A DNA stretch of 64,000 nucleotides from an uncultured Olsenella sp. (GCA_934660915.1 CAKUIF010000004.1:1-64000); one strand, 5' to 3'; positions 1 to 6,066 are shown, counted from the first letter of the stretch. Notes: generated by a model not told the origin, from the sequence alone. Program-made: numbers and translations.

Positions 1-35
1 GGGATACGGAATGCTATGCGTGATTCCGTATCCCC
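1..35. repeat. Recombination site pair s1/s2: perfect 12-10-12 inverted repeat
   Basis: GGGATACGGAAT (1-12) and ATTCCGTATCCC (23-34, plus one more C) are exact inverted copies around the 10-base spacer GCTATGCGTG. The layout resembles a complete tyrosine-recombinase core. The right half carries the CGTG-type flank also found at the recombinase end of the array. The left half with its flank (1-20) is identical to 861-880. A + reading frame is open across both halves and leads into cassette A. Confidence 0.8.
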
Positions 36-366
36 GAGCTTCACCCGCCTCGGCAGAAACCTCGTATGCTGCGTCGCGGGAGGCGTCTGCGTCGTCTCCG
101 TCGACTTCCTGACGGTGCCCGCCGCGAACAGCACTCAGAAGATAGGGCAGCTTCCAGACGGCCTGAAGCCGCTTGGCCACACCACCACCGACACAACCGC
201 CAGCGAGGCCGTATACATCGCCCCGCTGAGGTACAGGGGCGAGAACGACATTTACGGGCAGCTCATGGTTTCTAAAACCGGGGAGATAGACGTCTACGCG
301 AACAGAGGCGGCAATAATTACGTCTATTTCTACGGACAGCTCGTCTTCCCGGTGACGCGCTCGTAG
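1..366 (+). CDS. Prophage tail fibre variable C-terminus, cassette A (currently in the + expression position)
   Basis: This is a partial gene, because the constant N-terminal part would lie left of the window. Frame 1 is open from base 1 (Gly-Ile-Arg-Asn-Ala-Met-Arg-Asp) through the repeat at 23-35, read as Ser-Val-Ser-Pro, to TAG at 364-366. Counted from the Ser codon at 25 the cassette encodes 113 residues. The end (near YVYFYGQLVFPV) resembles C-terminal receptor-binding ends of phage tail fibres. The first in-frame ATG, at 16, has no convincing ribosome site, so the segment is probably translated only as a fusion. The stop codon directly abuts the next repeat. The tail-fibre role is inferred from the position next to the holin and endolysin and from the switchable ends. 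I am fairly sure it is a cassette and less sure of the exact product. Confidence 0.75.
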   Translation, partial: GIRNAMRDSVSPSFTRLGRNLVCCVAGGVCVVSVDFLTVPAANSTQKIGQLPDGLKPLGHTTTDTTASEAVYIAPLRYRGENDIYGQLMVSKTGEIDVYANRGGNNYVYFYGQLVFPVTRS

Positions 367-367
367 C

Positions 368-380
368 ATTCCGTATCCCC
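368..380 (+). repeat. Recombination site s3
   Basis: ATTCCGTATCCCC in the same orientation as s2. It is preceded by TAGC, where TAG is the stop of cassette A, and it opens cassette B in the Ser-Val-Ser-Pro frame. Confidence 0.85.
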
Positions 381-681
381 GGTAAAGCTCGCCGTCGGGA
401 CGACGGTCTTCAATCCCGCCGGAAACGCCTCCTGGGACCTGATGAGCTACGCCGACGCTGCGACGGAGCTTGGGTGCACAGTCGCGGACTTCGCTAAGGA
501 CGGCGCGCCCTCGGCGCGTCTCGCATGCTTTGTCAGCAACGGAGACCCATCCGCGAATTCGGTGGGACACATGCACGCCGAGATGGACGACACGAAGAAG
601 CAAGTCCGAGTCCGGTTCGCGCAGGCCGTTTCCGGCGCCCTGCGCGTGAACTGGATGCTCGCGCTGAACGCGAAGCCCTAG
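370..681 (+). CDS. Silent tail fibre C-terminal cassette B
   Basis: The frame is open from the repeat (Ser-Val-Ser-Pro-Val-Lys-Leu) to TAG at 679-681, giving 103 residues. An internal ATG at 442 has no ribosome site, and the coding segment clearly extends back to the repeat, so this is a headless alternative C-terminus and not a small gene. Its stop lies three bases from the stop of the opposing cassette C. The sequence is unrelated to cassette A by eye. It would be expressed only after inversion places it behind the constant N-terminal region. The function as an alternative receptor-binding end is inferred. Confidence 0.75.
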   Translation, partial: SVSPVKLAVGTTVFNPAGNASWDLMSYADAATELGCTVADFAKDGAPSARLACFVSNGDPSANSVGHMHAEMDDTKKQVRVRFAQAVSGALRVNWMLALNAKP

Positions 682-684
682 CGC

Positions 685-870
685 CTACCACGACCGGACG
701 TTGTTTCCGTCGACGACTACCAGGAGCTTCTCGCCGTTCCACGAGAAGGCGATGGTGTGACTTCCCGGGTGCATGTAATCGTCCAGCCGCTTCGCCATGT
801 TCGTTGAGCTTGCCGCTTGATTCGCCTTTTCCACTGCGGCGTCAGCCTTTGCTGCGGTTTGGGATACGGA
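685..870 (-). CDS. Silent tail fibre C-terminal cassette C (shortest)
   Basis: This cassette is read leftward from site s4. The frame runs Ser-Val-Ser-Gln-Thr-Ala-Ala-Lys and then an Ala/Lys/Glu-rich stretch likely to form a coiled coil. It continues to a Trp-rich end (FSWNGEKLLVVVDGNNVRSW) and a TAG at 685-687, 61 residues in all. There is no internal start codon with a ribosome site. It meets cassette B tail to tail with three bases between the stops. The phase relative to the repeat is identical to the other four cassettes, which is the main evidence that it is real. Confidence 0.75.
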   Translation of the reverse strand, partial: SVSQTAAKADAAVEKANQAASSTNMAKRLDDYMHPGSHTIAFSWNGEKLLVVVDGNNVRSW

Positions 871-872
871 AT
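861..872 (-). repeat. Recombination site s4
   Basis: GGGATACGGAAT on +, so the sense reading is on -. Bases 861-880 are identical to 1-20. On the sense strand the flank is TAGC, where TAG ends cassette D. Confidence 0.85.
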
Positions 873-873
873 G

Positions 874-1170
874 CTATGCGCAGATGTAGCTCACCGAGCC
901 GAAGAGCCATCCCTTGCGCCACTGCGTGCCCTTGCCCTGGATGTAGAGGCTCCCGCTGGTCCTGATATTGCCGATTACTCCGGACAGCCCATCTTGCAGC
1001 GTGATCGCGAAGAAGACCTCGTATGCGGGCTTCCACGGGAGGCTACAAATCTTTGCCGCTCCCCAGCTGTCGCTGATGGACAGGTCGCCGTTGTAAATCG
1101 TGATCGTGACCACGTCGCCGACCCTCTCGGCGGTCACGCCGGACTCCTTGAATGATTCGCGGGATACGGA
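874..1170 (-). CDS. Silent tail fibre C-terminal cassette D
   Basis: The cassette is read leftward from site s5 as Ser-Val-Ser-Arg-Glu-Ser-Phe-Lys and is open for 98 residues to TAG at 874-876. A GTG at 1137 could be called as a start, but the open frame extends unbroken back to the repeat. The body alternates hydrophobic and polar residues with many Gly and Trp, as expected of a beta-rich fibre tip. It ends in SVSYICA, immediately before site s4. The role is inferred from the array architecture. Confidence 0.75.
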   Translation of the reverse strand, partial: SVSRESFKESGVTAERVGDVVTITIYNGDLSISDSWGAAKICSLPWKPAYEVFFAITLQDGLSGVIGNIRTSGSLYIQGKGTQWRKGWLFGSVSYICA

Positions 1171-1172
1171 AT
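1161..1172 (-). repeat. Recombination site s5
   Basis: GGGATACGGAAT on +. The sense-strand flank is CAGC, preceded by the TAG stop of cassette E, a slight variant of the TAGC flank at s3 and s4. Confidence 0.85.
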
Positions 1173-1176
1173 GCTG

Positions 1177-1482
1177 CTAGATCGTGTACGACAGCGAGAT
1201 GTCGACAAGGCCCCACGTCAGCGAGTCTTTGCCGTAGCGGTGGATAAGCTTGACGATGCCGTCGACGTCGACGGACACGATGCCCCAAGACGTGTCCTGC
1301 ACGCCGAAGATTGCCCGGGCGGGCACCTTTGGTCGGTAGGCGTCCTTTACGGAGCCGACCTTTATGCCTTGAGTGGTAGTCATCGCATTGTTTCCAACGA
1401 CGTGCACCGTCACGCTGCCGCCGCGGGCCGCGCCCTCGACGGTGAGCCCGTCGAAGGCCTGCTTCTCAATCGGGGATACGGA
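1177..1482 (-). CDS. Silent tail fibre C-terminal cassette E
   Basis: The cassette is read leftward from site s6 as Ser-Val-Ser-Pro-Ile-Glu-Lys-Gln and stays open for 101 residues to TAG at 1177-1179. It contains a beta-rich segment ending in GLVDISLSYTI. It lies between s5 and s6, beside the recombinase gene. Inversion between s2 and s6, which share the flank GCGTG, would join it to the upstream constant frame as Arg-Asp-Ser-Val-Ser-Pro. No independent ribosome site is visible. Confidence 0.75.
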   Translation of the reverse strand, partial: SVSPIEKQAFDGLTVEGAARGGSVTVHVVGNNAMTTTQGIKVGSVKDAYRPKVPARAIFGVQDTSWGIVSVDVDGIVKLIHRYGKDSLTWGLVDISLSYTI

Positions 1483-1484
1483 AT
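1472..1484 (-). repeat. Recombination site s6, overlapping the recombinase stop codon
   Basis: GGGGATACGGAAT on +. On the sense strand it reads GCGTGATTCCGTATCCCC, an 18-base match to 18-35 (s2). The TGA in GCGTGATT is the stop of the recombinase gene, so the gene and the array are physically fused. Confidence 0.85.
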
Positions 1485-2353
1485 CACGCCCGCATGATCA
1501 GCTGCTCCACCTGCTTCTGGGCATCGCGGCACATGCGCGCCCTCGGGACGATGTAATGCTCGTAGGCCGTCGAGATGTCCGTGTGGCCAAGCATAAGCGC
1601 AACCGTCTCGATGCCCACGCCGGCCTCCACGGCGAGCGTTGCCCACGTGTGGCGGCACTCGGTCATCGACGTCCATGCGGCCCCCGCCCGCCTGCAGGCC
1701 GACCGGATGCGCCGCGCCACGGCGTCGGGCGTCAGGTCGCAGAGCCAGCCCGAGCGGCCCTTGCGCAGGGCGCGCAGGCGGCGCACCGCGAATCGGGGCA
1801 GCCAGCACGACCTGGAGCTGCGCTCGGTCTTGGGCGACACGACCACCTCTTGGCCATGGACCACCTGCCGCGAGCGCCGGACGCGCACCTCGCCCGTGCG
1901 CAGGTCGATGTCTGACCAGCGCAGCCCGCACGCCTCTCCGCGCCGAAGGCCGAGCGTCACCGAGCAGATGGCGACCGCCTCGCACTCGTGGCCCCACAGG
2001 GCGCGCAGGTAGCCCGCCGTGCCGGCAGCGTCGAGCACCCTGGGCCGGTGCGCCGCCTTGCGCGGCAGCTCCACGCCGGCGGCGGTCGGGTCGTACATCC
2101 TTACGCCCAGGCGCCGGATTGCCCACCTGATGACTTGGCGAAGTGTTTTGTAAGCCTTCTCGGCGGCGCCGGCCAGCCCAAAGCCGTCGACCCACGCCTG
2201 CACGCCCTCGGGCGTGATCGCGCCGAGCTCCACGTCGGCCCATCTCGGCAGCACGTGCAGCTCCAGCGCGCTGCGGTAGCCCTCAAGTGTGGACGCCCGC
2301 AGGCGCTTCGCTTTGTCGGCCATGTACTTCTCGGCGGCTTCGCGGAACAGCAT
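1484..2353 (-). CDS. Tyrosine recombinase (probable shufflon invertase)
   Basis: A 289-residue tyrosine recombinase that probably inverts the neighbouring tail-fibre cassettes. The N-terminal 80 residues form a SAM-like core-binding domain. The catalytic domain shows the first Arg (TLGLRRGEACGLRW), a Lys (SPKTERS), the CRHTWATL box, LGHTDIST and the nucleophile in YEHY. The His of the usual HxxR box is Thr here (TECR). I chose ATG at 2353 because GAGG lies 7 bases upstream; a longer frame to 2557 would overlap the divergent gene. It ends on site s6 and is transcribed towards the array. It could instead be the prophage integrase, but its place inside the late genes, next to the repeats and far from attR, argues for an invertase of the Rci type. 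Confidence 0.8.
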   Translation of the reverse strand: MLFREAAEKYMADKAKRLRASTLEGYRSALELHVLPRWADVELGAITPEGVQAWVDGFGLAGAAEKAYKTLRQVIRWAIRRLGVRMYDPTAAGVELPRKAAHRPRVLDAAGTAGYLRALWGHECEAVAICSVTLGLRRGEACGLRWSDIDLRTGEVRVRRSRQVVHGQEVVVSPKTERSSRSCWLPRFAVRRLRALRKGRSGWLCDLTPDAVARRIRSACRRAGAAWTSMTECRHTWATLAVEAGVGIETVALMLGHTDISTAYEHYIVPRARMCRDAQKQVEQLIMRA

Positions 2354-2373
2354 TTTCAACCTCGATTCGACAG

Positions 2374-2422
2374 AAATCCCAGACGTAGGCGCAGGGCACC
2401 CCCGCCCCCATGCCTGGGATTT
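2374..2422. promoter_or_regulatory. Inverted repeat between the divergent recombinase and tail genes
   Basis: AAATCCCAG (2374-2382) and CTGGGATTT (2414-2422) flank a 31-base GC-rich loop. It lies 21 bases upstream of the recombinase start and just upstream of the ribosome site for the + gene at 2445. It could be an operator controlling the recombinase, or a terminator, since T runs follow on +. The sequence alone does not decide. Confidence 0.45.
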
Positions 2423-2444
2423 TTCCCGAGAGAAAGGAGCTCGC

Positions 2445-2852
2445 ATGGCTTTGAGGGGAGTCTCGGTCGGGCCTTCCGTCCGGCTCGCCACGGACGGCGG
2501 CGGCAAGCCCGTCGCGGAGACCGACCCGCCGGAGGTGCCCGAGGGATTCATGGCCACCTACACGCTGGTCGACAGGGGCGAGCGCATCGAGCAGGTCTGG
2601 AGCGTTGAGCCGAGGTCGCGCGGGGAGGACACGCTCGCCGTGGCCGCGATGGCCGCGCGCGAGCTGCCGGACGCCGACGCGGTGCGCGTCCCGCTGCTCT
2701 TCCCGGCCTGGTACGTCGGCGTGGCCGAGTACGCGGCAGGGGAGCGCGTCGAGCGGGAAGGCAGGCTCTACCGCTGCCTGCAGACGCACCAGCCGAGGGT
2801 CGGCACCGAGCCGGAGGCCACGGCCGCCCTCTGGGAGAGAATCGAAGGATAA
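2445..2852 (+). CDS. Small phage tail-associated protein with carbohydrate-binding-like module
   Basis: A 135-residue protein starting at ATG 2445 after AAAGGAG. Residues about 5-85 form an unrecognised domain (SVRLATDGGGKP, then RIEQVWSVEP) that also begins the next gene product. The last 45 residues (YAAGERVEREGRLYRCLQ, ending in LWERI) match the pattern of the small chitinase-type carbohydrate-binding module: Gly-x-Val, a Tyr, and a terminal Trp. Such modules are common on phage tails and baseplates. It is the first of a pair of paralogues ahead of the holin. Surface-sugar binding is inferred; the fold assignment is moderate. Confidence 0.65.
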   Translation: MALRGVSVGPSVRLATDGGGKPVAETDPPEVPEGFMATYTLVDRGERIEQVWSVEPRSRGEDTLAVAAMAARELPDADAVRVPLLFPAWYVGVAEYAAGERVEREGRLYRCLQTHQPRVGTEPEATAALWERIEG

Positions 2853-2861
2853 GGAGTACAC

Positions 2862-3428
2862 ATGTTCTACGGACAATTCGTGAGCGGCTCCGTCTACCTG
2901 ACCACCGACGGCAGCGGCCTGCCCATCCGCGAGGCCGCCGAGCCGACGCCGGGGGCGGGCTACCACGCCTCGCTCGCCTACGAGCAGCACGACGGGGCAA
3001 TCTGGCAGGTCTGGACGCTCGTGCCGGACGCAGGCACGGCGCAGGACGCCGCGCTCATGCTCGCGCAGATCCAGGCGTCGAAGCTCGGCGACACGGACGC
3101 GCTGAAGGTGCCCGCGCTCTTCCCGCGCTACGAGGAGGGCCACGTCTACGCCCAGGGCGACCGCGTGCTTTACCAGGGTGCGCTTTACAAGGCCATCAGC
3201 GGCCACACCGCCGAGGCCACCGACCCGACTGCGGACCCGCAGCACTGGTCGAAGGTCGTGCCCGCCTCCACCGGCGATGACGTGGCCGAGTGGGTCAGCG
3301 GCAAGGCCTACGCCAAGGGCGACCGGGTCAAGAAGTACGGCCAGACCTACGAGTCGACCATGGACGCCAACACCTTGGAGCCCGGCAGCTTCGGCTCAGA
3401 CAGCGCGTGGACGCTCGTGGCCGCCTAG
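2862..3428 (+). CDS. Phage tail-associated protein with two carbohydrate-binding-like modules
   Basis: A 188-residue paralogue of the preceding product. Residues about 5-90 repeat its N-terminal domain (SVYLTTDGSGLPI, IWQVWTLVPD, then KVPALFPRY). Two consecutive C-terminal modules follow: YAQGDRVLYQGALYKAISG ending near QHWSKV, and YAKGDRVKKYGQTYEST ending near SAWTLV. Each has the Gly-Asp-x-Val/Tyr/terminal-Trp spacing of small carbohydrate-binding modules. The ribosome site is AAGGAG before ATG 2862. The gene is co-directional with the holin and endolysin. A role in attachment to host-surface glycans is likely but inferred. Confidence 0.65.
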   Translation: MFYGQFVSGSVYLTTDGSGLPIREAAEPTPGAGYHASLAYEQHDGAIWQVWTLVPDAGTAQDAALMLAQIQASKLGDTDALKVPALFPRYEEGHVYAQGDRVLYQGALYKAISGHTAEATDPTADPQHWSKVVPASTGDDVAEWVSGKAYAKGDRVKKYGQTYESTMDANTLEPGSFGSDSAWTLVAA

Positions 3429-3473
3429 CAAGCGACGGCCCAACCATCGGCTTAACAAACGAAAGGAAAGACA

Positions 3474-3863
3474 ATGACCCCCATCCCCTTCATCCACCTC
3501 ACCGAGCCGCAGACCTGGGCCATCGGCGCGGCCCTCGCCTTCATGGCCATGGACATCGTGACCGGCTTCGCGGCCGCCGTCATCAAGAACGACGTGTCCA
3601 GCGCGAAGATGCGCGCGGGCCTCGGCCACAAGGCCCTGCTCGTGTGCCTCATCGCCCTCGCGCTCATGCTCGAGGTCGCGGGCTCGCATATCACGGGCCT
3701 CGGCTTCTCCGGCGTGACCACCGTCGGCGTGTGCGTCTACATCGTGATCATGGAGGTCGCGTCCTGCTGCGAGAACATCTGCGGCGCGTACCCGGAGCTC
3801 GCTGACTCTCCGCTCATGAGGATTTTCGACCACGAGCAGAAGAAGAACGGTGAGACCAACTAG
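3474..3863 (+). CDS. Phage holin (Phage_holin_4 / toxin-secretion holin type)
   Basis: A 129-residue membrane protein starting at ATG 3474 after GAAAGGAAAG. It has three hydrophobic segments at about residues 13-33, 56-75 and 80-101, and the loop pattern MDIVTGFAAAVIKNDVSSAKM followed by GLGHKALL typical of the phi-29/Cp-1-like holin family. The C-terminus is polar and basic (DHEQKKNGETN). It would permeabilise the membrane so that the endolysin encoded 250 bases downstream can reach the wall. The family assignment is by pattern and position. Confidence 0.8.
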   Translation: MTPIPFIHLTEPQTWAIGAALAFMAMDIVTGFAAAVIKNDVSSAKMRAGLGHKALLVCLIALALMLEVAGSHITGLGFSGVTTVGVCVYIVIMEVASCCENICGAYPELADSPLMRIFDHEQKKNGETN

Positions 3864-4101
3864 GCGCCGCCGCCTGGCGCGGGCGTGCCGCCTCGCAGCC
3901 GCGCTCGTCGTGGCCGTGACGGTCGCGCTCGCGCTCCTCGTGGCGGCGTCGCAGCCCGTGTGCAAGCGCGCGTGGCGTCCCGGCAAGGGCATCGTATACG
4001 ACCGGCCTGCCGTCTCCACCGTGGTTGAGGTGGGCACCGGGCGCACGTGGGCCGTGGCCCCGGGCGGGCAAATGGTCCTCACAAGAGGGAGTGACAGATA
4101 A
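3850..4101 (+). CDS. Small phage membrane protein in the lysis cassette
   Basis: An 83-residue product starting at GTG 3850, overlapping the holin stop. It has a strongly basic N-terminus (RPTRRRRLARACR), one membrane segment at about residues 14-34, and a short exported tail ending LTRGSDR. Its stop TAA overlaps the endolysin ATG (TAATG), so the three lysis genes appear translationally coupled. It could be an accessory holin or antiholin. No family is recognised. A spanin is unlikely in a Gram-positive host. Confidence 0.6.
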   Translation: MRPTRRRRLARACRLAAALVVAVTVALALLVAASQPVCKRAWRPGKGIVYDRPAVSTVVEVGTGRTWAVAPGGQMVLTRGSDR

Positions 4102-5123
4102 TGACGATCCAGAACGAGGCGGCGGAGGTCATGGAGCACCTTTGCCGCCACTCTACCCACGGCTACTCGCAGCCGAACCGGCAGGGCGTTGGCACCGGCG
4201 GCAAGGCGAGCGAGACCATCACGCTCAGCGACGGCCGGAAGGTCGAGATCGCCTACGGCGACCGCGACTGCTCATCCGCCGTCATCGAGTGCTTCAGCGT
4301 GCTCGGCGTGGACTGCGGAGGCGCCTGGTACACCGGCGACATGCGCGAGAAGATGTGCGCCACGGGCAACTTCGAGGCTTTGTCGGCCTCCACGTGGAGG
4401 AGCCCCGAGCGCGGCGACATCCTCTTGAACGAGGGCAAGCACACGGCTTTGGCCCTCGGCGACGGCAAGCTCGGCGAGTTCCTGCGCAGCGAGAACCACA
4501 GCGCCCACGGCAAGGTCGGCGACCAGGACGGCGGCGAGTCCGTCGTGCGCGCGCTCTACGACGACGACTGGGACTGCGTCCTGCGCTACGTCGGTCCCCA
4601 GACGGGCGTCCCCGAGGGCGCGGAGACCACCACGGCTGGCGTCGGCGGCGCGTACACCGTCATGGACCCCGAGGGCCTGAACGTGCGCGCGAAGCCCTCC
4701 ACCTCCGCCGAGGTGACCGGCACGCTGCCCACTGGCTACGTCGTGACGCTCGACGCTTGGGCGGCGCACGCCGACGGGTGGATGTGGGGCAGATACACCG
4801 CCAACTCGGGCAAGACCCGCTACGTCGCCATCTGCGGCGTCGGCGGCTCCCCGGTGCTGCTGCGCAAGGGCGGCTCCACGGCGCCCAAGGTGGAGGCAGG
4901 TACCTACCGCGTGACCGCCGCCTCGCTCAACGTGCGCGAGGGCGCGTCGACGTCCTCGTGCGTGCTCACCGCCTACCGGAAGGGCCAGACCGTCGTGCTC
5001 GACGGCACCTCGACCGTGGCCGGGGGCTACGTCTGGGGCCGCTACCGCGCCGCGTCCGGGCGCCTGCGCTGGATCGCCGTGGGCAAGGCCGACGGCAGCG
5101 AGACCTACGCCGTGAAAGCGTAG
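4101..5123 (+). CDS. Phage endolysin, Amidase_5-type catalytic domain with SH3 repeats
   Basis: A 340-residue peptidoglycan hydrolase. Residues about 1-165 match the bacteriophage peptidoglycan hydrolase (Pal/Amidase_5, NlpC-like) pattern: the Cys in DRDCSSAVIECF (about residue 57), RGDILL, and a His in KHTALALG. Two SH3-like repeats follow, at about 185-250 (YTVMDPEGLNVRAKPS) and 265-335 (YRVTAASLNVREGAS), and probably bind the wall. There is no signal peptide, which fits release through the holin. It is the last gene before a strong terminator and the prophage boundary. Whether it cuts as an amidase or an endopeptidase cannot be read from the sequence. Confidence 0.82.
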   Translation: MTIQNEAAEVMEHLCRHSTHGYSQPNRQGVGTGGKASETITLSDGRKVEIAYGDRDCSSAVIECFSVLGVDCGGAWYTGDMREKMCATGNFEALSASTWRSPERGDILLNEGKHTALALGDGKLGEFLRSENHSAHGKVGDQDGGESVVRALYDDDWDCVLRYVGPQTGVPEGAETTTAGVGGAYTVMDPEGLNVRAKPSTSAEVTGTLPTGYVVTLDAWAAHADGWMWGRYTANSGKTRYVAICGVGGSPVLLRKGGSTAPKVEAGTYRVTAASLNVREGASTSSCVLTAYRKGQTVVLDGTSTVAGGYVWGRYRAASGRLRWIAVGKADGSETYAVKA

Positions 5124-5124
5124 G

Positions 5125-5203
5125 TCGAACCTGCTCAAACCTGCTCGGAACTACTGTGACCGAGCTGTGACCTGACTCGAGCCTGCTCGAACCTTACTCG
5201 AAC
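5125..5203. repeat. Degenerate direct repeats between endolysin and terminator
   Basis: Short related units (CGAACCTGCTC, AAACCTGCTCG, GAGCCTGCTCG, GAACCTTACTCG, GAACC) recur about every 10-20 bases just inside the prophage end. They might be arm-type integrase or excisionase sites near attR. This is inference from position. Confidence 0.4.
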
Positions 5204-5204
5204 C

Positions 5205-5238
5205 CGCCGCCTTCCCCGAGAGGGGAGGGCGGCGTTTT
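5205..5238 (+). terminator. Rho-independent terminator of the phage lysis operon
   Basis: A 13-bp stem CGCCGCCTTCCCC / GGGGAGGGCGGCG (one G-T pair) with loop GAGA, followed by TTTT. Confidence 0.85.
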
Positions 5239-5393
5239 GCTGTCTCGGTAAGTTAAGGCGCGAGACAATGCGCGTTGTCGTTGTCATACGTCGGCATGGA
5301 GGCACTCTTTGATGGCACAAACTGGCCCATTATTGACATTCAAAATTAGAATAACCGCAGCTAAACAGAACAGTAAGGTTTCGATAATAGTTC

Positions 5394-5438
5394 CTCATAA
5401 TCCCTGGGTTGCAGGTTCGAATCCTGCTGGGCCCACCA
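5394..5438 (+). other. Probable attR: truncated 3' half of a CAU-anticodon tRNA gene
   Basis: The stretch holds an anticodon loop CTCATAA, a 3' anticodon stem TCCCT, a variable loop, a perfect T arm (GCAGG TTCGAAT CCTGC), the acceptor strand TGGGCCC, A and CCA. The upstream bases (AGTTC) do not complete the anticodon stem, and there is no D arm. It is therefore a tRNA remnant (Met or Ile2 class) cut at the anticodon loop, the usual footprint of phage integration. The intact tRNA copy would be at the other end, outside the window. Confidence 0.75.
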
Positions 5439-5447
5439 TGACAACTT

Positions 5448-5483
5448 CAGGCCAAAGGCGTCCATCGTCTTTGGCCTGCTTTA
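5448..5483 (+). terminator. Terminator after the tRNA remnant
   Basis: Perfect 10-bp stem CAGGCCAAAG / CTTTGGCCTG with an 11-base loop, followed by CTTTATTATT. It presumably served the original tRNA gene. The rest of the gap between the endolysin and 5531 shows no further gene. Confidence 0.75.
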
Positions 5484-5530
5484 TTATTCTTTTGCTCGGT
5501 CTTCATTAACCTCGTCCAAAGGAGAATCTG

Positions 5531-5896
5531 ATGGATGCGAACAGCCCATGCCTCAAGAAGATATCGATCGTTTCGGTCGCCCTTGGCGCAGTCGTTGTCG
5601 TGTGGGGCGCGATCTGCGGCGTCACCGTCGGGTTCGATGATGCGCGCCCCTTCTTTGTGCTTCTGTGCGGTGTTGCGGGGGCGCTGTATGGCTACCTCGT
5701 TCTGAGGGCCGTAAATGAGGGCGCCGGCCTCTATACCCTTAAAAAGAGGATGGCCGCCTCATGGCTTGTTCCTGCCTGCATGCTCATCGGCACCTTCACC
5801 GCGCCCGGGGGAGCTTCTCCTGCGCTTCTTGTCCCTATTGTCGCATGCCTTGTCGTCTCGGTGCTCCTGGACCTTTGCCTGCGCAAAGCCCTTTGA
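5531..5896 (+). CDS. Small four-helix membrane protein of unknown function
   Basis: A 121-residue protein starting at ATG 5531 after AAAGGAG. Four hydrophobic segments lie at about residues 12-30, 38-58, 76-90 and 93-115, separated by short polar loops (DDARP; LKKR). There are no catalytic motifs and I do not recognise a family. It is the first host gene after the prophage boundary and is followed by two tRNA genes. It could be a coincidental cargo gene. Confidence 0.6.
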   Translation: MDANSPCLKKISIVSVALGAVVVVWGAICGVTVGFDDARPFFVLLCGVAGALYGYLVLRAVNEGAGLYTLKKRMAASWLVPACMLIGTFTAPGGASPALLVPIVACLVVSVLLDLCLRKAL

Positions 5897-5984
5897 TCGC
5901 AAGGTCCTTGGAGACTTTTTTGAAATTGCCAAAATTTCTTCTTTCCTTTTGTCGATTCCTTTGGTAAAGTATTTTCTTGCGCGA

Positions 5985-6059
5985 GGGCGATTGGCTCAGG
6001 GGTAGAGCACTTCCTTCACACGGAAGGGGTCGCTGGTTCGAATCCAGCATCGCCCACCA
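5985..6059 (+). tRNA. tRNA-Val (anticodon CAC)
   Basis: A complete cloverleaf: acceptor GGGCGAT/ATCGCCC, D arm around GGCTCAGGGGTAGAGC, anticodon stem CTTCC/GGAAG with loop TTCACAC, and T arm CTGG-TTCGAAT-CCAG. CCA is encoded at 6057-6059. Confidence 0.95.
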
Positions 6060-6066
6060 TATATTC

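Noticed and set aside
16..366. Cassette A as an independent gene from ATG 16
   Set aside because: No ribosome site is visible, the frame is open back to base 1, and the other four cassettes are equally headless, so a fusion is more likely.
1373..1915. Long + frame through the array end and recombinase
   Set aside because: It is a high-GC shadow of the recombinase; its translation is Arg/Pro/Ala-rich without family features.
1484..2557. Longer recombinase frame starting at 2557
   Set aside because: The extra 68 residues overlap the divergent gene at 2445, have no domain character, and ATG 2353 has a good GAGG ribosome site.
5309..5509. Short + frame covering the tRNA remnant
   Set aside because: It reads through the tRNA T arm and a terminator, so it is a spurious frame.
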